Positions 33,554 to 42,006 of a stretch of 64,000 nt of DNA are shown here, in pieces. The notes beneath the pieces were generated by a model. The model worked only from the letters and a program-made list of their open reading frames with translations, ran no database searches and was not told the DNA's origin. Position 1 is the stretch's first letter. Every line of letters starts with the position of its first letter. The DNA comes from [Pasteurella] mairii (GTDB lineage: Bacteria > Pseudomonadota > Gammaproteobacteria > Enterobacterales > Pasteurellaceae), in contig UGSS01000002.1 of the NCBI GenBank assembly GCA_900454475.1, positions 1,259,605-1,323,604 of the forward strand, given 5' to 3'. Both the position numbers and the translations under genes were made by a program.

Positions 33554-34582
33554 TTAATTCGAGGTATATTCTTCAATGGTCACCGGCAACATGATCATTT
33601 TACCCAAACGCTTAATCAATACGTTCACCTTCACATTTGGTTTAGTATTGCTGATTAATTGCATCATTTGCGCCGGCGAAATGGCATCTACATCGCCAAA
33701 TTTAACGATAATATCGCCGGCTTGGATGCCCGCTTTTGCCGCCGGACTGCCCGGCATTACATTCGTGATCAACACGCCTTTATCGCGCCCCGCTTGCCCA
33801 TTGCCGAATAAAATATCGCTTTGTACACCGAAATAACCACGGATAACGCGTCCATCACGAATAATTTTTTGCAATACATCATTTGCTAAATCAATCGGAA
33901 TGGCAAAATTCAACCCTTCGGCAATTTCATTAGCACTTTTACCGATACTCAAGGTACTGATCCCAACCAATTCTCCTAACGAGTTAATTAAGGCACCGCC
34001 AGAATTACCGCGATTTATTGAGGCATCCGTTTGAATAAAATTCTGGCGCCCGATAAAATCGCCAACGGTATTACGTCCCAAGGCGCTGATAATCCCTTGC
34101 GAAACGCTTTGCCCTAAATTATACGGATTACCAATCGCCAACACCACATCACCGACATGAGATTGACGTTTCGGATTTTGCGGAATAGTGGAAAGATTAT
34201 CGGCTTTGATTTTTAATACCGCAAGATCGGTCAAATTATCCGAACCAACCAATTGCGCTTCATACACTTTGCCGGTTTGTAACGCGACGACAATTTGATC
34301 CGCATTTTGAATAACGTGTTTGTTGGTTAAAATATAACCGTCTTTTGACATAATCACGCCAGAACCTAAGTTATTGACTTGCAAACTATTATTAGAGTTT
34401 GAAGCAAAGGCTTGATTATACACATTCACCACCGCAGGTGATGCTACACGTACCGCATCACGATAAGATACGACTTCCCCCTCATCATTACCTATTCCAT
34501 CACGCAAAAAAGGCAGCACCAACAAAATCACCGCGGCAGCCGCCAATCCAATAAAGACGGATTGAATTATTTTTTTTAACAT
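33554..34582 (-). CDS. degS: Outer-membrane stress sensor protease DegS
   Basis: Membrane-anchored periplasmic serine protease that cuts RseA to start the sigma-E response. N-terminal anchor: SVFIGLAAAAVILLVLPFL. The catalytic triad is His (LTNKHVIQ, near 86), Asp (NLTDLAVLKI) and Ser (INRGNSGGAL, near 190). A single C-terminal PDZ domain (PGSPAAKAGIQAGDIIVKFG) distinguishes it from DegP/DegQ, which have two. The length of 342 is typical. Confidence 0.93.
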   Translation of the reverse strand: MLKKIIQSVFIGLAAAAVILLVLPFLRDGIGNDEGEVVSYRDAVRVASPAVVNVYNQAFASNSNNSLQVNNLGSGVIMSKDGYILTNKHVIQNADQIVVALQTGKVYEAQLVGSDNLTDLAVLKIKADNLSTIPQNPKRQSHVGDVVLAIGNPYNLGQSVSQGIISALGRNTVGDFIGRQNFIQTDASINRGNSGGALINSLGELVGISTLSIGKSANEIAEGLNFAIPIDLANDVLQKIIRDGRVIRGYFGVQSDILFGNGQAGRDKGVLITNVMPGSPAAKAGIQAGDIIVKFGDVDAISPAQMMQLISNTKPNVKVNVLIKRLGKMIMLPVTIEEYTSN

Positions 34583-34593
34583 AACAACTCCCT

Positions 34594-35733
34594 TTATTTT
34601 TTTAGCTTATGCTTACGCTGATAAACTAATTTAACATCATCTCCAATTTGCATGGTATGGCTTAATTTCCATAAAGGCGCATCGGTTAATTTGGTTAAAT
34701 TGGAGAGATGGCATAATCCTCTTGCCTGATCGCCCAATAATTTAGGCGCAATATACACAATCAGCTCATCAACTAAATCCGCATCAATCAAAGCCCCCGC
34801 TAACGCCGCACCAGCTTCCACCCATAACGTATTAATTTGGCGTTGCCCCAATTCTTGCATTAATGCCAATAAATAGGCTTGATTTAACTCGGTATTAAGT
34901 GAGATTTTCTCACAAAATTCCGGAAAATCACGCGGATTTTGATGACGATCACTCACTAACCAAACCGGTGACGGAATTTGAAAAAGCTGATGCGTTGGTA
35001 ATACTTTATGCTGACGATCCATAATCACGCGCACCGGCTGGCGCAAAGAAGACAGCGGATAATATTGTTGCACTGCCGCCGGCAATTGTTCCCAACGTAC
35101 ATTAAGGCGCGGATCATCTGCTACTACAGTTTGCGCGGTGGAAAGAATAGCGGAACTTGTCGCACGTTCCACTTGCACATCACGCCGAGATGCTTCGCCA
35201 GTAATCCATTTACTCTCACCACTTGCCATCGCAGTTCTTCCGTCGATACTCATCCCCATTTTTAACCGTACAAAAGGCAAGCCGGTTCGCATCCGTTTTA
35301 GAAAACCCTGATTGAGCAACTCCGCTTTTTCTTGTAATAAACCGACCGCACTTTCAATCCCCGCTTCCGCCAACATTGCAAGCCCTTTGCCCGCCACTTG
35401 CGGATTAGGATCTTCCATTGCCGCCACCACACACGCCACGCCCGCGTCAATTAATCCTTTGGCACAAGGCGGTGTGCGCCCAAAATGGGAACAAGGCTCC
35501 AAGGTGACATAAGCTGTTGCCCCTTTTGCTCGCTCGCCGGCTTCGCGCATCGCCATCACTTCGGCATGGGGTTCGCCGGCTTTAAAATGAAAACCGCGTC
35601 CCACTACTTCACCATTTTTTACCAATACGCATCCGACGGAAGGATTTGGCGTTGTGGTGAAACGTCCCAATGCGGCTAAATCCAACGCCATTTGCATAAA
35701 TTGGCGATCCTGCTCGCTGAATTGATTATGCAT
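34594..35733 (-). CDS. ribD: Bifunctional riboflavin biosynthesis deaminase/reductase
   Basis: Two consecutive steps of riboflavin synthesis. The N-terminal deaminase has the zinc site HAEVMAM and PCSHFGRTPPCAKGL (residues 55-95). The C-terminal reductase starts near 155 (VRLKMGMSIDGRTAM). It has 379 residues. It lies 11 bases upstream of degS. I saw no FMN riboswitch in its upstream region. Confidence 0.96.
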   Translation of the reverse strand: MHNQFSEQDRQFMQMALDLAALGRFTTTPNPSVGCVLVKNGEVVGRGFHFKAGEPHAEVMAMREAGERAKGATAYVTLEPCSHFGRTPPCAKGLIDAGVACVVAAMEDPNPQVAGKGLAMLAEAGIESAVGLLQEKAELLNQGFLKRMRTGLPFVRLKMGMSIDGRTAMASGESKWITGEASRRDVQVERATSSAILSTAQTVVADDPRLNVRWEQLPAAVQQYYPLSSLRQPVRVIMDRQHKVLPTHQLFQIPSPVWLVSDRHQNPRDFPEFCEKISLNTELNQAYLLALMQELGQRQINTLWVEAGAALAGALIDADLVDELIVYIAPKLLGDQARGLCHLSNLTKLTDAPLWKLSHTMQIGDDVKLVYQRKHKLKK

Positions 35734-35812
35734 AATTAATCCTTTAAACTCTCAATTTCTTTGTTCTTTGGTAAATAAAGAGTATAGTGCATTTATGCTG
35801 ATTGAGTAAATA

Positions 35813-35893
35813 AAAGTGTTCCTAAAAATAACTAAAACTCACTAAAAAAACGCTTTAAAATCAATTAGCGTATTTTTTATTTTGGAACACTTT
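35813..35893. repeat. Ten-base inverted repeat at the left edge of the accessory island
   Basis: AAAGTGTTCC (35813-35822) and GGAACACTTT (35884-35893) are exact complements flanking 61 AT-rich bases that contain a second short stem (ACGCT/AGCGT). It lies between ribD and the first mobile remnant, so it may be a terminator relic, an element end or part of an attachment site. I found no matching copy at the right edge. Confidence 0.4.
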
Positions 35894-35936
35894 CAATGTT
35901 CATTTTTACAATGTGACAGGGTTTACTTTTCTATAA

Positions 35937-35956
35937 AAGGTGGATAACCGCCTTTA
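35937..35956 (-). terminator. Terminator after the truncated gene fragment
   Basis: AAAGGTGG (35937-35944) pairs with CCGCCTTT (35949-35956) with one wobble pair around a 4-base loop. On the minus strand it begins 4 bases after the fragment stop and is followed by T. Confidence 0.5.
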
Positions 35957-35959
35957 CTT

Positions 35960-36135
35960 CTAAACCACAATATCCCCTTTCTCTTTTAAATGTCGATAAA
36001 TTCTATCCAACATAATCTGTGTCGGCGTTTTCCCTAAGTCATCTTCAGTTAGCGGAGCCTCCAGAATGCCTTTCGCATTTTCGCTGTCGATCCATTTGTA
36101 ACTTTCGATAATCGGTGTGAAGTCGGTTAACCATA
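35960..36135 (-). pseudogene. 3' end of an unrecognised gene, fused to IS3 debris
   Basis: An open frame of about 58 codons on the minus strand reads ...ESYKWIDSENAKGILEAPL... and ends ...RIYRHLKEKGDIVV, then a stop and a terminator. It has good coding character and a proper terminator but no start, because it is joined at about 36127-36130 to the broken IS3 orfB. I do not recognise the protein. It is the surviving C terminus of a gene lost to the IS3 insertion or a deletion. Confidence 0.5.
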
Positions 36136-36796
36136 GTTACCTTGATTTTCGTGATAAATCTCAACCACTTTCTGCACAATCTCCGCATTTTTATCTACTT
36201 TATCCGTAAGATGATAAAAGAACGTACTGCGTTTTAAGCCGATAATCGGTAACAAAATGTCGAGTGGAAATTGCTCTCGTAATGCCTTTACGATATTTGC
36301 TTTTTCCGCATTTTTTGTCGGTTGTATTCCTGCCACTTTTTTAGTAAAGCCACCTCTGCTTCCAATTCTAAAATACGGTAACGCAAGCGTTCTTCTTCTG
36401 TTTTCGGCGGGGTGGCATTTTTGGGTATTTCGGTTTCATTATCGGGCGACCTTTTGGTTTAGGTAATAAGCCCTTTATACCGTGTTTATCAAAGGCTTGC
36501 AACCATTGACTGATGATACCTGAATTGGCAATCCCAAAATGAAAGCAAGCATTTCTTGCAGAAAACTGTCCATTTTTAACCGCTTGTATCACAGATAATT
36601 TAAATTCAGGTGAGTAGGTTTGCTTTTTACCTAAAACAACTAACCCATTGATACCATAGTGGTTATATTGCTGAATCCAACGTTGCAACGTTGTATCTGC
36701 AAGTTGAAAATGCTGACGAGTAAGTGACCGATTTTTTCCATTTTGAAGATAAAATCCGATCACTTGTTGCTTCAAAGATTGGTTGTATTGAGTCAT
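36127..36796 (-). pseudogene. IS3-family insertion sequence remnant (orfA and truncated orfB)
   Basis: OrfA begins at 36796 (MTQYNQSLKQQVIGFYLQNG) with IS150-like helix-turn-helix repeats (RSLTRQHFQLADTTLQRWIQ, FSARNACFHFGIANSGIISQ). Near 36444-36447, in a GCCC run, one base seems lost: the protein continues in another frame as PKTEEERLRYRILELEAEV and on into GIQPTKNAEKANIVKALREQ. OrfB stops at ENQGNYG, where the intact family continues YRRI. The catalytic DDE part is therefore missing. Confidence 0.85.
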
Positions 36797-36875
36797 AAAA
36801 AATCTGCACCTTAATCAGTTGGTTGTTTAGTCCAACTTTTGGGGGGCAGATCAGAGGGTAAACCGTGCTTTTTAT

Positions 36876-37288
36876 TTAAACGACTGAAAGTTGTAATTGT
36901 TTGCCTAATGCGGACAAGGCGCGGCTGATTGTATCAATCTTAGTGTTATGTCCTAGGTTAGTAATACGCTGTACTTCTTGAGGTTTAACATCAATGCGTC
37001 TCGCAAATTCTGCATTTGAAATATTTTGTGAAATCATCTCATTTAACAATAAGACTTTAGCAAAGATACTATCCAGTAATTCAATCAAGACTTCCTCTTT
37101 TTCTGCGTTACTTGGTAGAGGGACGGTGCGATGGTCTTCAAAGTAAAATTCCATAGCGGTGATTAATGCATCTGCAGCCATATTTAGGGCATCTTGATAA
37201 TCATCACCACAAGTAATAGCTTCTGGAATATCTCTAAAGTGACATTAAAACCGCCATCTTCAGGGGCAAATTTCGCTGGATATTTCAT
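36876..37288 (-). pseudogene. hicB: hicB antitoxin with a frameshift
   Basis: HicB-family antitoxin. The start MKYPAKFAPEDGGFNVT (ATG 37288) and the rest (NMAADALITAMEFYFEDHRTVPLP, then a helix-turn-helix with ARRIDVKPQEVQRI) are in different frames. One base is missing in CTTTAGAG near 37236-37239; restoring it gives continuous HicB (FRDIPEAITCGDDYQDAL). No hicA is recognisable upstream at 37300-37430. A downstream start at 37181 would still make a DNA-binding domain of about 101 residues. Confidence 0.8.
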
Positions 37289-37381
37289 ATATTACTCTCC
37301 CCCTTTCGGGGAGATGGTTTGTTGTAAACAAAAATATTTACTTTGTCAAGTGGAAATAAAAAAAAAGGTTTATTTATTTGC

Positions 37382-37407
37382 GCCCACAGTAACAAGTGGG
37401 CTTTTTT
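37382..37407 (+). terminator. Terminator GCCCAC/GTGGGC
   Basis: GCCCAC (37382-37387) pairs with GTGGGC (37396-37401) and is followed by six T. It lies before the small holin-like ORF and belongs to a gene no longer present. Confidence 0.7.
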
Positions 37408-37438
37408 ATTGCCTCAAAATGGAGGTGAGGAGGTAGGA

Positions 37439-37564
37439 ATGCCGAATAATCGATACGATATTTGGACGCTGATATGGAATTGGGCGACGACCAATATTGG
37501 GATACAGCCCATTAACAGTGCAATCGCCACTATTGTGATGTCGTTGTATTTGCGTAGAAAATAG
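37439..37564 (+). pseudogene. Short phage holin-like ORF, probably truncated
   Basis: 41 codons after a rich ribosome site (GGAGGTGAGGAGGTAGGA). It begins MPNNRYDIWTLIWNW and continues with one hydrophobic segment to SLYLRRK. This resembles the first helix of small lambda-family holins, which are normally 90-110 residues. I judge it a truncated holin or unknown small membrane protein; homology is weak. Confidence 0.35.
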
Positions 37565-37573
37565 AGTGCAGTG

Positions 37574-37918
37574 TTAAACTACACCGATACGTAATTCAGC
37601 ACCACAAGCATGAGTATATCTTTGTATGGTAATAAAGGATGCTCGGCTAGCGTTTTTTTTCTAGTTTGCTGACTGCAGGTTGAGAAACGCCCATCCGTTC
37701 AGCAACTTGAGAAACAGTTAACCCCGCTATTATTCTCATTTCTTGCAATAAAGATTGTAATTCTTCAACCTTTTTTCTTGTAAAAAAACTGTACGGGTTT
37801 CTTCATCTTACAATAGCGTTTCTTTTACTTGTTTGTAGCTAATTGGTTTAGCTTTCATTGCTGGGGATAACCCCTCAATTTCATTAAATGCGTCTGGGTG
37901 AAATAGCAATTCGAACAT
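37574..37918 (-). pseudogene. Degenerate HigBA-type toxin-antitoxin remnant
   Basis: ATG 37918 begins MFELLFHPDAFNEIEGLSPAMKAK, the N terminus of a RelE/HigB-like toxin. It runs directly into PISYKQVKETLL, the N terminus of an XRE antitoxin, so most of the toxin is deleted. A TAA stop follows. The antitoxin helix-turn-helix (LTVSQVAERMGVSQPAVSKLEKK) continues, then a frameshift separates it from SRASFITIQRYTHACGAELRIGVV. Three separate lesions mean it is dead. Confidence 0.8.
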
Positions 37919-38002
37919 AGATGAATTTACAACTTTTAGGTTATTTGTATAATAGCACATTGATAATATAAATCAAAGGTTATATTGTTTTTTGGAGGTA
38001 AT

Positions 38003-39612
38003 ATGCCAATTCCAATTAGCAGTCAATTTAAACTTGATCTTGCTAAAATTAAGCAAGGGACGTTGCTTGATTTGTATGAGATTGATTTACGTAATTTAAT
38101 GTATAATCAAGGCGAGCAAGGCGGTATTTACCGATTTTATGCCGGAACGAACGAGTTGAATGCGTCGGTAATTTGGCAGGAAGACAATACGATCCTTATC
38201 CGGTACAGGCGAGTGGTTTTGAATAAAATGGTCAGGGACCGAATAATACGCCAATTCAAGCCAGTGATAACAGTTATAATTTTAATAATATTGAGGCGCA
38301 AGGGACGATTGGTAGCCAAGATCAGGCTGTGCTGGACGGGTTTAATACGTCGGAAAAAGAAGTGGCGGTAGGTGTTGAGGTGAAAAAAACACAAGCCATT
38401 ACCCGCACTGTTACGGATGAAAAAGTCAGTAGAGTGCGGGTGACGGTTGGGGTGAAAGCGCTTTATGAGCAAAATTCACAAGGCGATACCAATGCTGCCA
38501 CGGTTACGCTACAGATTTTTATCAATGATACGCCTTATTCCGTCACCTTTAATGGAAAATACAGTTCGCAATATTTAAAACATATTGAAATCACGGAGTT
38601 ACCGCCAGTCCCGTTTACTTTGCGCGTGGAGCGCGTGGAAGCAGACAGTAAAAGCCAGCGCTTACAAAATGGAACCCTTTGGGCAAGTTACACGGAAATT
38701 ATTGATACCCAATTCGCTTATCCGAACACTGCGCTGGTCGGCATTATGTTCGATAGTGAATATTTTAATGCTATTCCACAACGTAACTATGAGATTAGGG
38801 GGATTAAACTTCGCGTGCCGAGTAACTACGATCCGGTAACTCGTCAATATGACGGGTTGTGGGATGGGACATTTAAAATTGCTTGGTCTGATAATCCGGC
38901 GTGGGTGTTGCTTGATATTTTGACCAATAAACGCTATGGCTTAGGGCAACGGTTGGGCGAAATCCATATGGATAAATGGGCGCTGTATAATGTGGCGCAA
39001 TATTGTGATCAACTTGTTCCGGATGGTTTTGGCAATAAAGAACCGCGCTTTACGTGTAATGCGTGGCTGACCGAGCAAAAATCGGCTTATGAGTTAATTA
39101 ATGATATTTGTTCGATCTTTCGCGCTATTCCTGTTTGGACGGGAACCGAATTAACGGTTATTCAAGATAGACCCGCCGATCCGGTTTGGATTTATACCAA
39201 CGCGAACGTGGTGAATGGCGAATTTACGCGTCAATATTCGGCGTTAAAATCCCGTCATAATGCGGTCCATGTGGAATATTTGGATAAATCCGATTTTTAT
39301 CAGAAGAAAATTGAATATGTGTCAGATGACGAATTAATTCGTAAACATGGTTTAAATGTGAAAAAGGTCACTGCTTTTGGTTGTACTTCAAGAGGACAGG
39401 CTTATCGTACCGGACGCTGGATTTTAGAGACGGAAAAACGGGAAAGAGAAACCATTACGTTTCGTGTCGGGCGTGAGGGATTGATGCATATTCCGGGCGA
39501 TATTTTTGAGGTAGCGGATAATCATTATGCGGGAACCGATATTGGCGGTCGTGTATTTAAGTCTGAAAAAACAGCTCAAGAATGGTACGAAAAAAAACGG
39601 CGGTTTAAATGA
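38003..39612 (+). pseudogene. Chimera of phage minor tail protein L and tail tip protein J
   Basis: ATG 38003 (ribosome site TGGAGG) begins MPIPISSQFKLDLAKIKQGT, the N terminus of lambda-like tail protein L, to about 38230 with a frame slip near 38190 (PYPVQASGFE is in another frame) and a TAA. At the shared string GPNN (38236-38250) it joins the middle of tail tip protein J (YNFNNIEAQGTIGSQDQ ... IPGDIFEVADNHYAGTDIGGRV) and stays open to 39612. The end of L, genes K and I and the start of J are gone. The J portion of about 440 codons is intact. Confidence 0.78.
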
Positions 39613-39850
39613 TCGTGGAACACTTGCAAACGTGAATGAAGTTCGTTACAACAACGATAATAGGATTATTTCAGTAGATGGTTATGATTTTGATGATTTT
39701 ATTGAGTCCATTTCTGATGAAATGGGGAGTGATGAATTTAATCAAACAAAAACAGTCTTTTCTGAAAAATGGGCTTTAAAACGATTACAAATGATTAAAG
39801 TTATTTATCAAATGGGCTTTATCTCGCTTGTATGGCGCGCATTTTGTTGA
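39557..39850 (+). pseudogene. Unrecognised acidic C-terminal fragment fused to the J remnant
   Basis: After GGRV the J frame continues into FKSEKTAQEWYEKK, which is not J. An eight-A run at about 39590-39597 separates this from an open frame reading NGGLNDRGTLANVNEVRYN and ending at 39850. A one-base slip in the A run would join the two. The acidic stretch SVDGYDFDDFIESISDEMGS is distinctive but I do not recognise the family. Confidence 0.4.
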
Positions 39851-39902
39851 AATTTAGAAAATGCTGATAGGGATTATAAAAAAATAATAAATCGCCTATT
39901 CG

Positions 39903-39965
39903 TTGTTTAGTTGTTTAGTTGTTTAGTTGTTTAGTTGTTTAGTTGTTTAGTTGTTTAGTTGTTTA
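39903..39965. repeat. Octanucleotide tandem repeat (TTGTTTAG)7.9
   Basis: Seven perfect TTGTTTAG units plus TTGTTTA, ending 19 bases before TATAAT. The length of the unit and lack of interruptions make it prone to slippage. It lies upstream of the small ORF at 40007 and the VapD gene. Confidence 0.95.
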
Positions 39966-39990
39966 TAGGGCGATTTTAAAGGCGTATAAT
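39959..39990 (+). promoter_or_regulatory. Probable promoter of the vapD module at the edge of the repeat
   Basis: TATAAT at 39985-39990 is a perfect -10. The possible -35 is TTTATA at 39962-39967 (17-base spacer) or TTGTTT of the last repeat at 39959 (20-base spacer). Both lie at the repeat boundary, so copy number would change what is upstream of -35 rather than the core spacing. Confidence 0.55.
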
Positions 39991-40006
39991 CAAGAGAAAT
40001 CTAATT

Positions 40007-40267
40007 ATGTTCTTTATTACTATGGATAAAAATACAATTTTTGCAAAGTTATTTCGGCTTACGCCTTTCTCTCATGATATTCCGGCATTTGTTGATTTTA
40101 TGGCGGAATATGGTCATACTATAACTCCATCTCAAGTAAATTGTTGGCAGAGAAAAAAAGGCAATAATAAATCTCGTCCTGTCCCCGATTTTGTTTTTGA
40201 AGTCATGTTTGATTATTTCTATAAACGAAAAGAAGAAATAGAAGATGTTTTTCTTACAAAAAAATAA
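40007..40267 (+). CDS. Small protein upstream of vapD, candidate VapX-type antitoxin
   Basis: 86 codons from ATG 40007 (81 from ATG 40022). The protein has no clear family by eye; a middle part (TPSQVNCWQRKKGNN) could be a helix-turn-helix and the C terminus is charged (YKRKEEIEDVFLTKK). It lies 75 bases before the VapD gene on the same strand and behind the same promoter. In H. influenzae VapD is paired with an upstream antitoxin, VapX, so this position suggests the same job. That is inference from order and size only. Confidence 0.5.
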   Translation: MFFITMDKNTIFAKLFRLTPFSHDIPAFVDFMAEYGHTITPSQVNCWQRKKGNNKSRPVPDFVFEVMFDYFYKRKEEIEDVFLTKK

Positions 40268-40342
40268 ATATTTTTACAAATATTTATTTTAGTTTTTAAT
40301 GTTATTTAATATACTATATATCAAATATATAGGAGAATACTT

Positions 40343-40681
40343 ATGTATGCGATTACTTTTGATTTTAATACCAAGGAGCTTGAAAAGAACTACTCGCCAT
40401 CTTCATGGCGCAATGCTTATGAAGATGTCGCTAGTTTTTTGTCTGACTATGGTTTTTCTCGTCAGCAAGGCGCTGTTTATTTCGGTGATAGTACAGTGGA
40501 TGCTGTAGTTTGTGTTACTGTTGTGCAAGATATGTCTCAAGAATTTTCATGGTTTGAGCCATCTGTAAGAGATATTAGAATGCTTAGAATTGAAGAATTT
40601 AATGATCTTATGCCTGCAATAAAATCTAATCTTAGGGAAAAAAAACGAACGAAAAAACTAAGCATTTTAAAAGCCGCATAA
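40343..40681 (+). CDS. vapD: VapD-family endoribonuclease toxin
   Basis: Cas2-like ferredoxin-fold ribonuclease. The family N terminus MYAITFDFN and the motif FEPSVRDIRMLRIEEFNDLMP are present, with FLSDYGFSRQQGAVYFGD between. It has 112 residues; the family norm is about 90-100 and the extra length is a basic tail (REKKRTKKLSILKAA). The ATG follows ATATAGGAGAATACTT. It is intact, unlike the neighbouring toxin-antitoxin modules. The IS200-type copy begins 2 bases after its stop. Confidence 0.88.
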   Translation: MYAITFDFNTKELEKNYSPSSWRNAYEDVASFLSDYGFSRQQGAVYFGDSTVDAVVCVTVVQDMSQEFSWFEPSVRDIRMLRIEEFNDLMPAIKSNLREKKRTKKLSILKAA

Positions 40682-40683
40682 AG

Positions 40684-41416
40684 AATAACAATCCGCCCGT
40701 AAAACGGGCGGTTTTTAGGCTACCCTATAAGGGCCTAGGACTTCACATGCCCCTCAAGGGGCATGTGAAAAGACCGACAACCGCACAATGACTCTATGGC
40801 TTACCCCTTAAAGGGGTCTACATATTCTTTCTTCGATAAATTATCCTGAATCATATCTTCTTTTTCTTGATTCCTGATGTATTCTTCCACTACTTTTGTG
40901 TTTAAGCCTACCGTACTCACATAGTAGCCTTTCGCCCAAAAGTGCCTATTTCCGTATTTGTATTTTAAATTCCCATGTCGTTCAAATATCATCAATGAAG
41001 ATTTACCTTTAAGATATCCCATAAAACTCGACACTGCCAATTTCGGCGGTATCTTTAATAGCATATGAATATGCTCTTTCATTGCATGAGCTTCTATGAT
41101 TTCTACATTTTTGTAGTCACATAATTGCCTTAATATCCCTCCTATATCAACTCGCAATTTCCCATAAATTGCCTTTCTTCGATATTTCGGAATAAACACA
41201 ATATGATACTTACTGTTCCATCTCGTGTGTGATAGACTTGAATCGTCATTGGATTTACTTGCCATAACTTATCCTCCTATATTTTGAATTTTGGTTGTCA
41301 GCCTTATTCATTATATAGCGAGGATTTTTCATTTCTGCTCAACGCTTAAGCTTTTTGATTCCATACGCATAGCGTATGGTTTTTATAGGCAGACTTTGTC
41401 TGCCTATAATAAAAAA
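40684..41416. mobile_element. IS200-type insertion sequence, copy 2
   Basis: Appears identical over 733 bp to 20995-21727, including hairpins (CACATGCCCC stem at 40744-40767; TATAGGCAGAC stem near 41384-41408). It is inserted between vapD and a terminator stem, mirroring copy 1, which sits between ytfE and a terminator stem. Identity of the two copies implies recent movement. Confidence 0.93.
40801..41265 (-). CDS. tnpA: IS200-family Y1 transposase, copy 2
   Basis: 154 residues, identical to the protein of copy 1, with the same HxH site (EHIHMLLK) and ribosome site. Intact and presumably active. Confidence 0.96.
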   Translation of the reverse strand: MASKSNDDSSLSHTRWNSKYHIVFIPKYRRKAIYGKLRVDIGGILRQLCDYKNVEIIEAHAMKEHIHMLLKIPPKLAVSSFMGYLKGKSSLMIFERHGNLKYKYGNRHFWAKGYYVSTVGLNTKVVEEYIRNQEKEDMIQDNLSKKEYVDPFKG

Positions 41417-41437
41417 TCCCCTTTTAAAGGGGATTTT
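41411..41437. terminator. Terminator next to IS200 copy 2
   Basis: AAAAATCCCCTTT and AAAGGGGATTTTT form a near-perfect palindrome. On the minus strand it terminates the resolvase remnant and its T run directly precedes the element end. Confidence 0.75.
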
Positions 41438-41982
41438 TAAATGAACGCCTTAAACGATAGGCGGTTGTCTTTGATATATCATATTTTTGAGCAAGTAAAG
41501 CTAGCGAAAGACCTTTATTCATATCGCGTTTAAAGGTGGTTTCTTGCGCTTCTGTAATCGCTTTCGGTCGTCCGCCTTTTCCTCTTTCACCTTTAATTGT
41601 GCGTTCTCGAATTAAATTGTGCTCCATCTCAGCCAATGCTGCCATAAACACAAATTTAACCATTATCAAATGGATCTGCGCGTTTTTCTGTATCAATTAC
41701 GCCATCAAGACTTTTTAGCCCAATCCCACGTCTTTCAAGCTCTTCATAAAGGTTTAAAATTTGGCTTGTGCTACGTCCTAGACGGTCTAATTTAGTTACT
41801 ACAATAGTATCGCTCTCGCACACAAAATTCAGCAACTCATCAAGCCTTGCTCAATTTTTATTTTTTTCACCGGTGTTCTTTCCGGTGAAAATTTTAAAGC
41901 AGCCCACATCTTGAAGTTGCTTTACTTATTCTTCGTAACTTTGCCCCAAAGTACTTACCCGGGCAAATCCTATTAATGCCAT
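41424..41982 (-). pseudogene. Serine recombinase (resolvase/invertase) pseudogene
   Basis: ATG 41982 begins MALIGFARVSTLGQSYEE with the catalytic serine in the usual VST motif. Two in-frame stops follow (TAA after SYEE, TGA after KNKN). The catalytic-domain motifs VVTKLDRLGRSTSQILNLYE are intact. A frameshift near DPFDNG leads to FVFMAALAEMEHNLIRERT and a Hin-type helix-turn-helix (LAQKYDISKTTAYRLRR). Three lesions make it inactive. Confidence 0.88.
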
Positions 41983-42006
41983 AAGTATTTCTCTATGCAC
42001 ATTATT

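Noticed and set aside
35734-35812. FMN riboswitch upstream of ribD
   Set aside because: The conserved RFN core (AGGGGC and multi-helix junction) is not visible and the upstream region is short and AT-rich.
39903-39965. CRISPR-like repeat array
   Set aside because: Eight-base tandem units with no spacers and no cas genes. VapD is Cas2-like in fold only.
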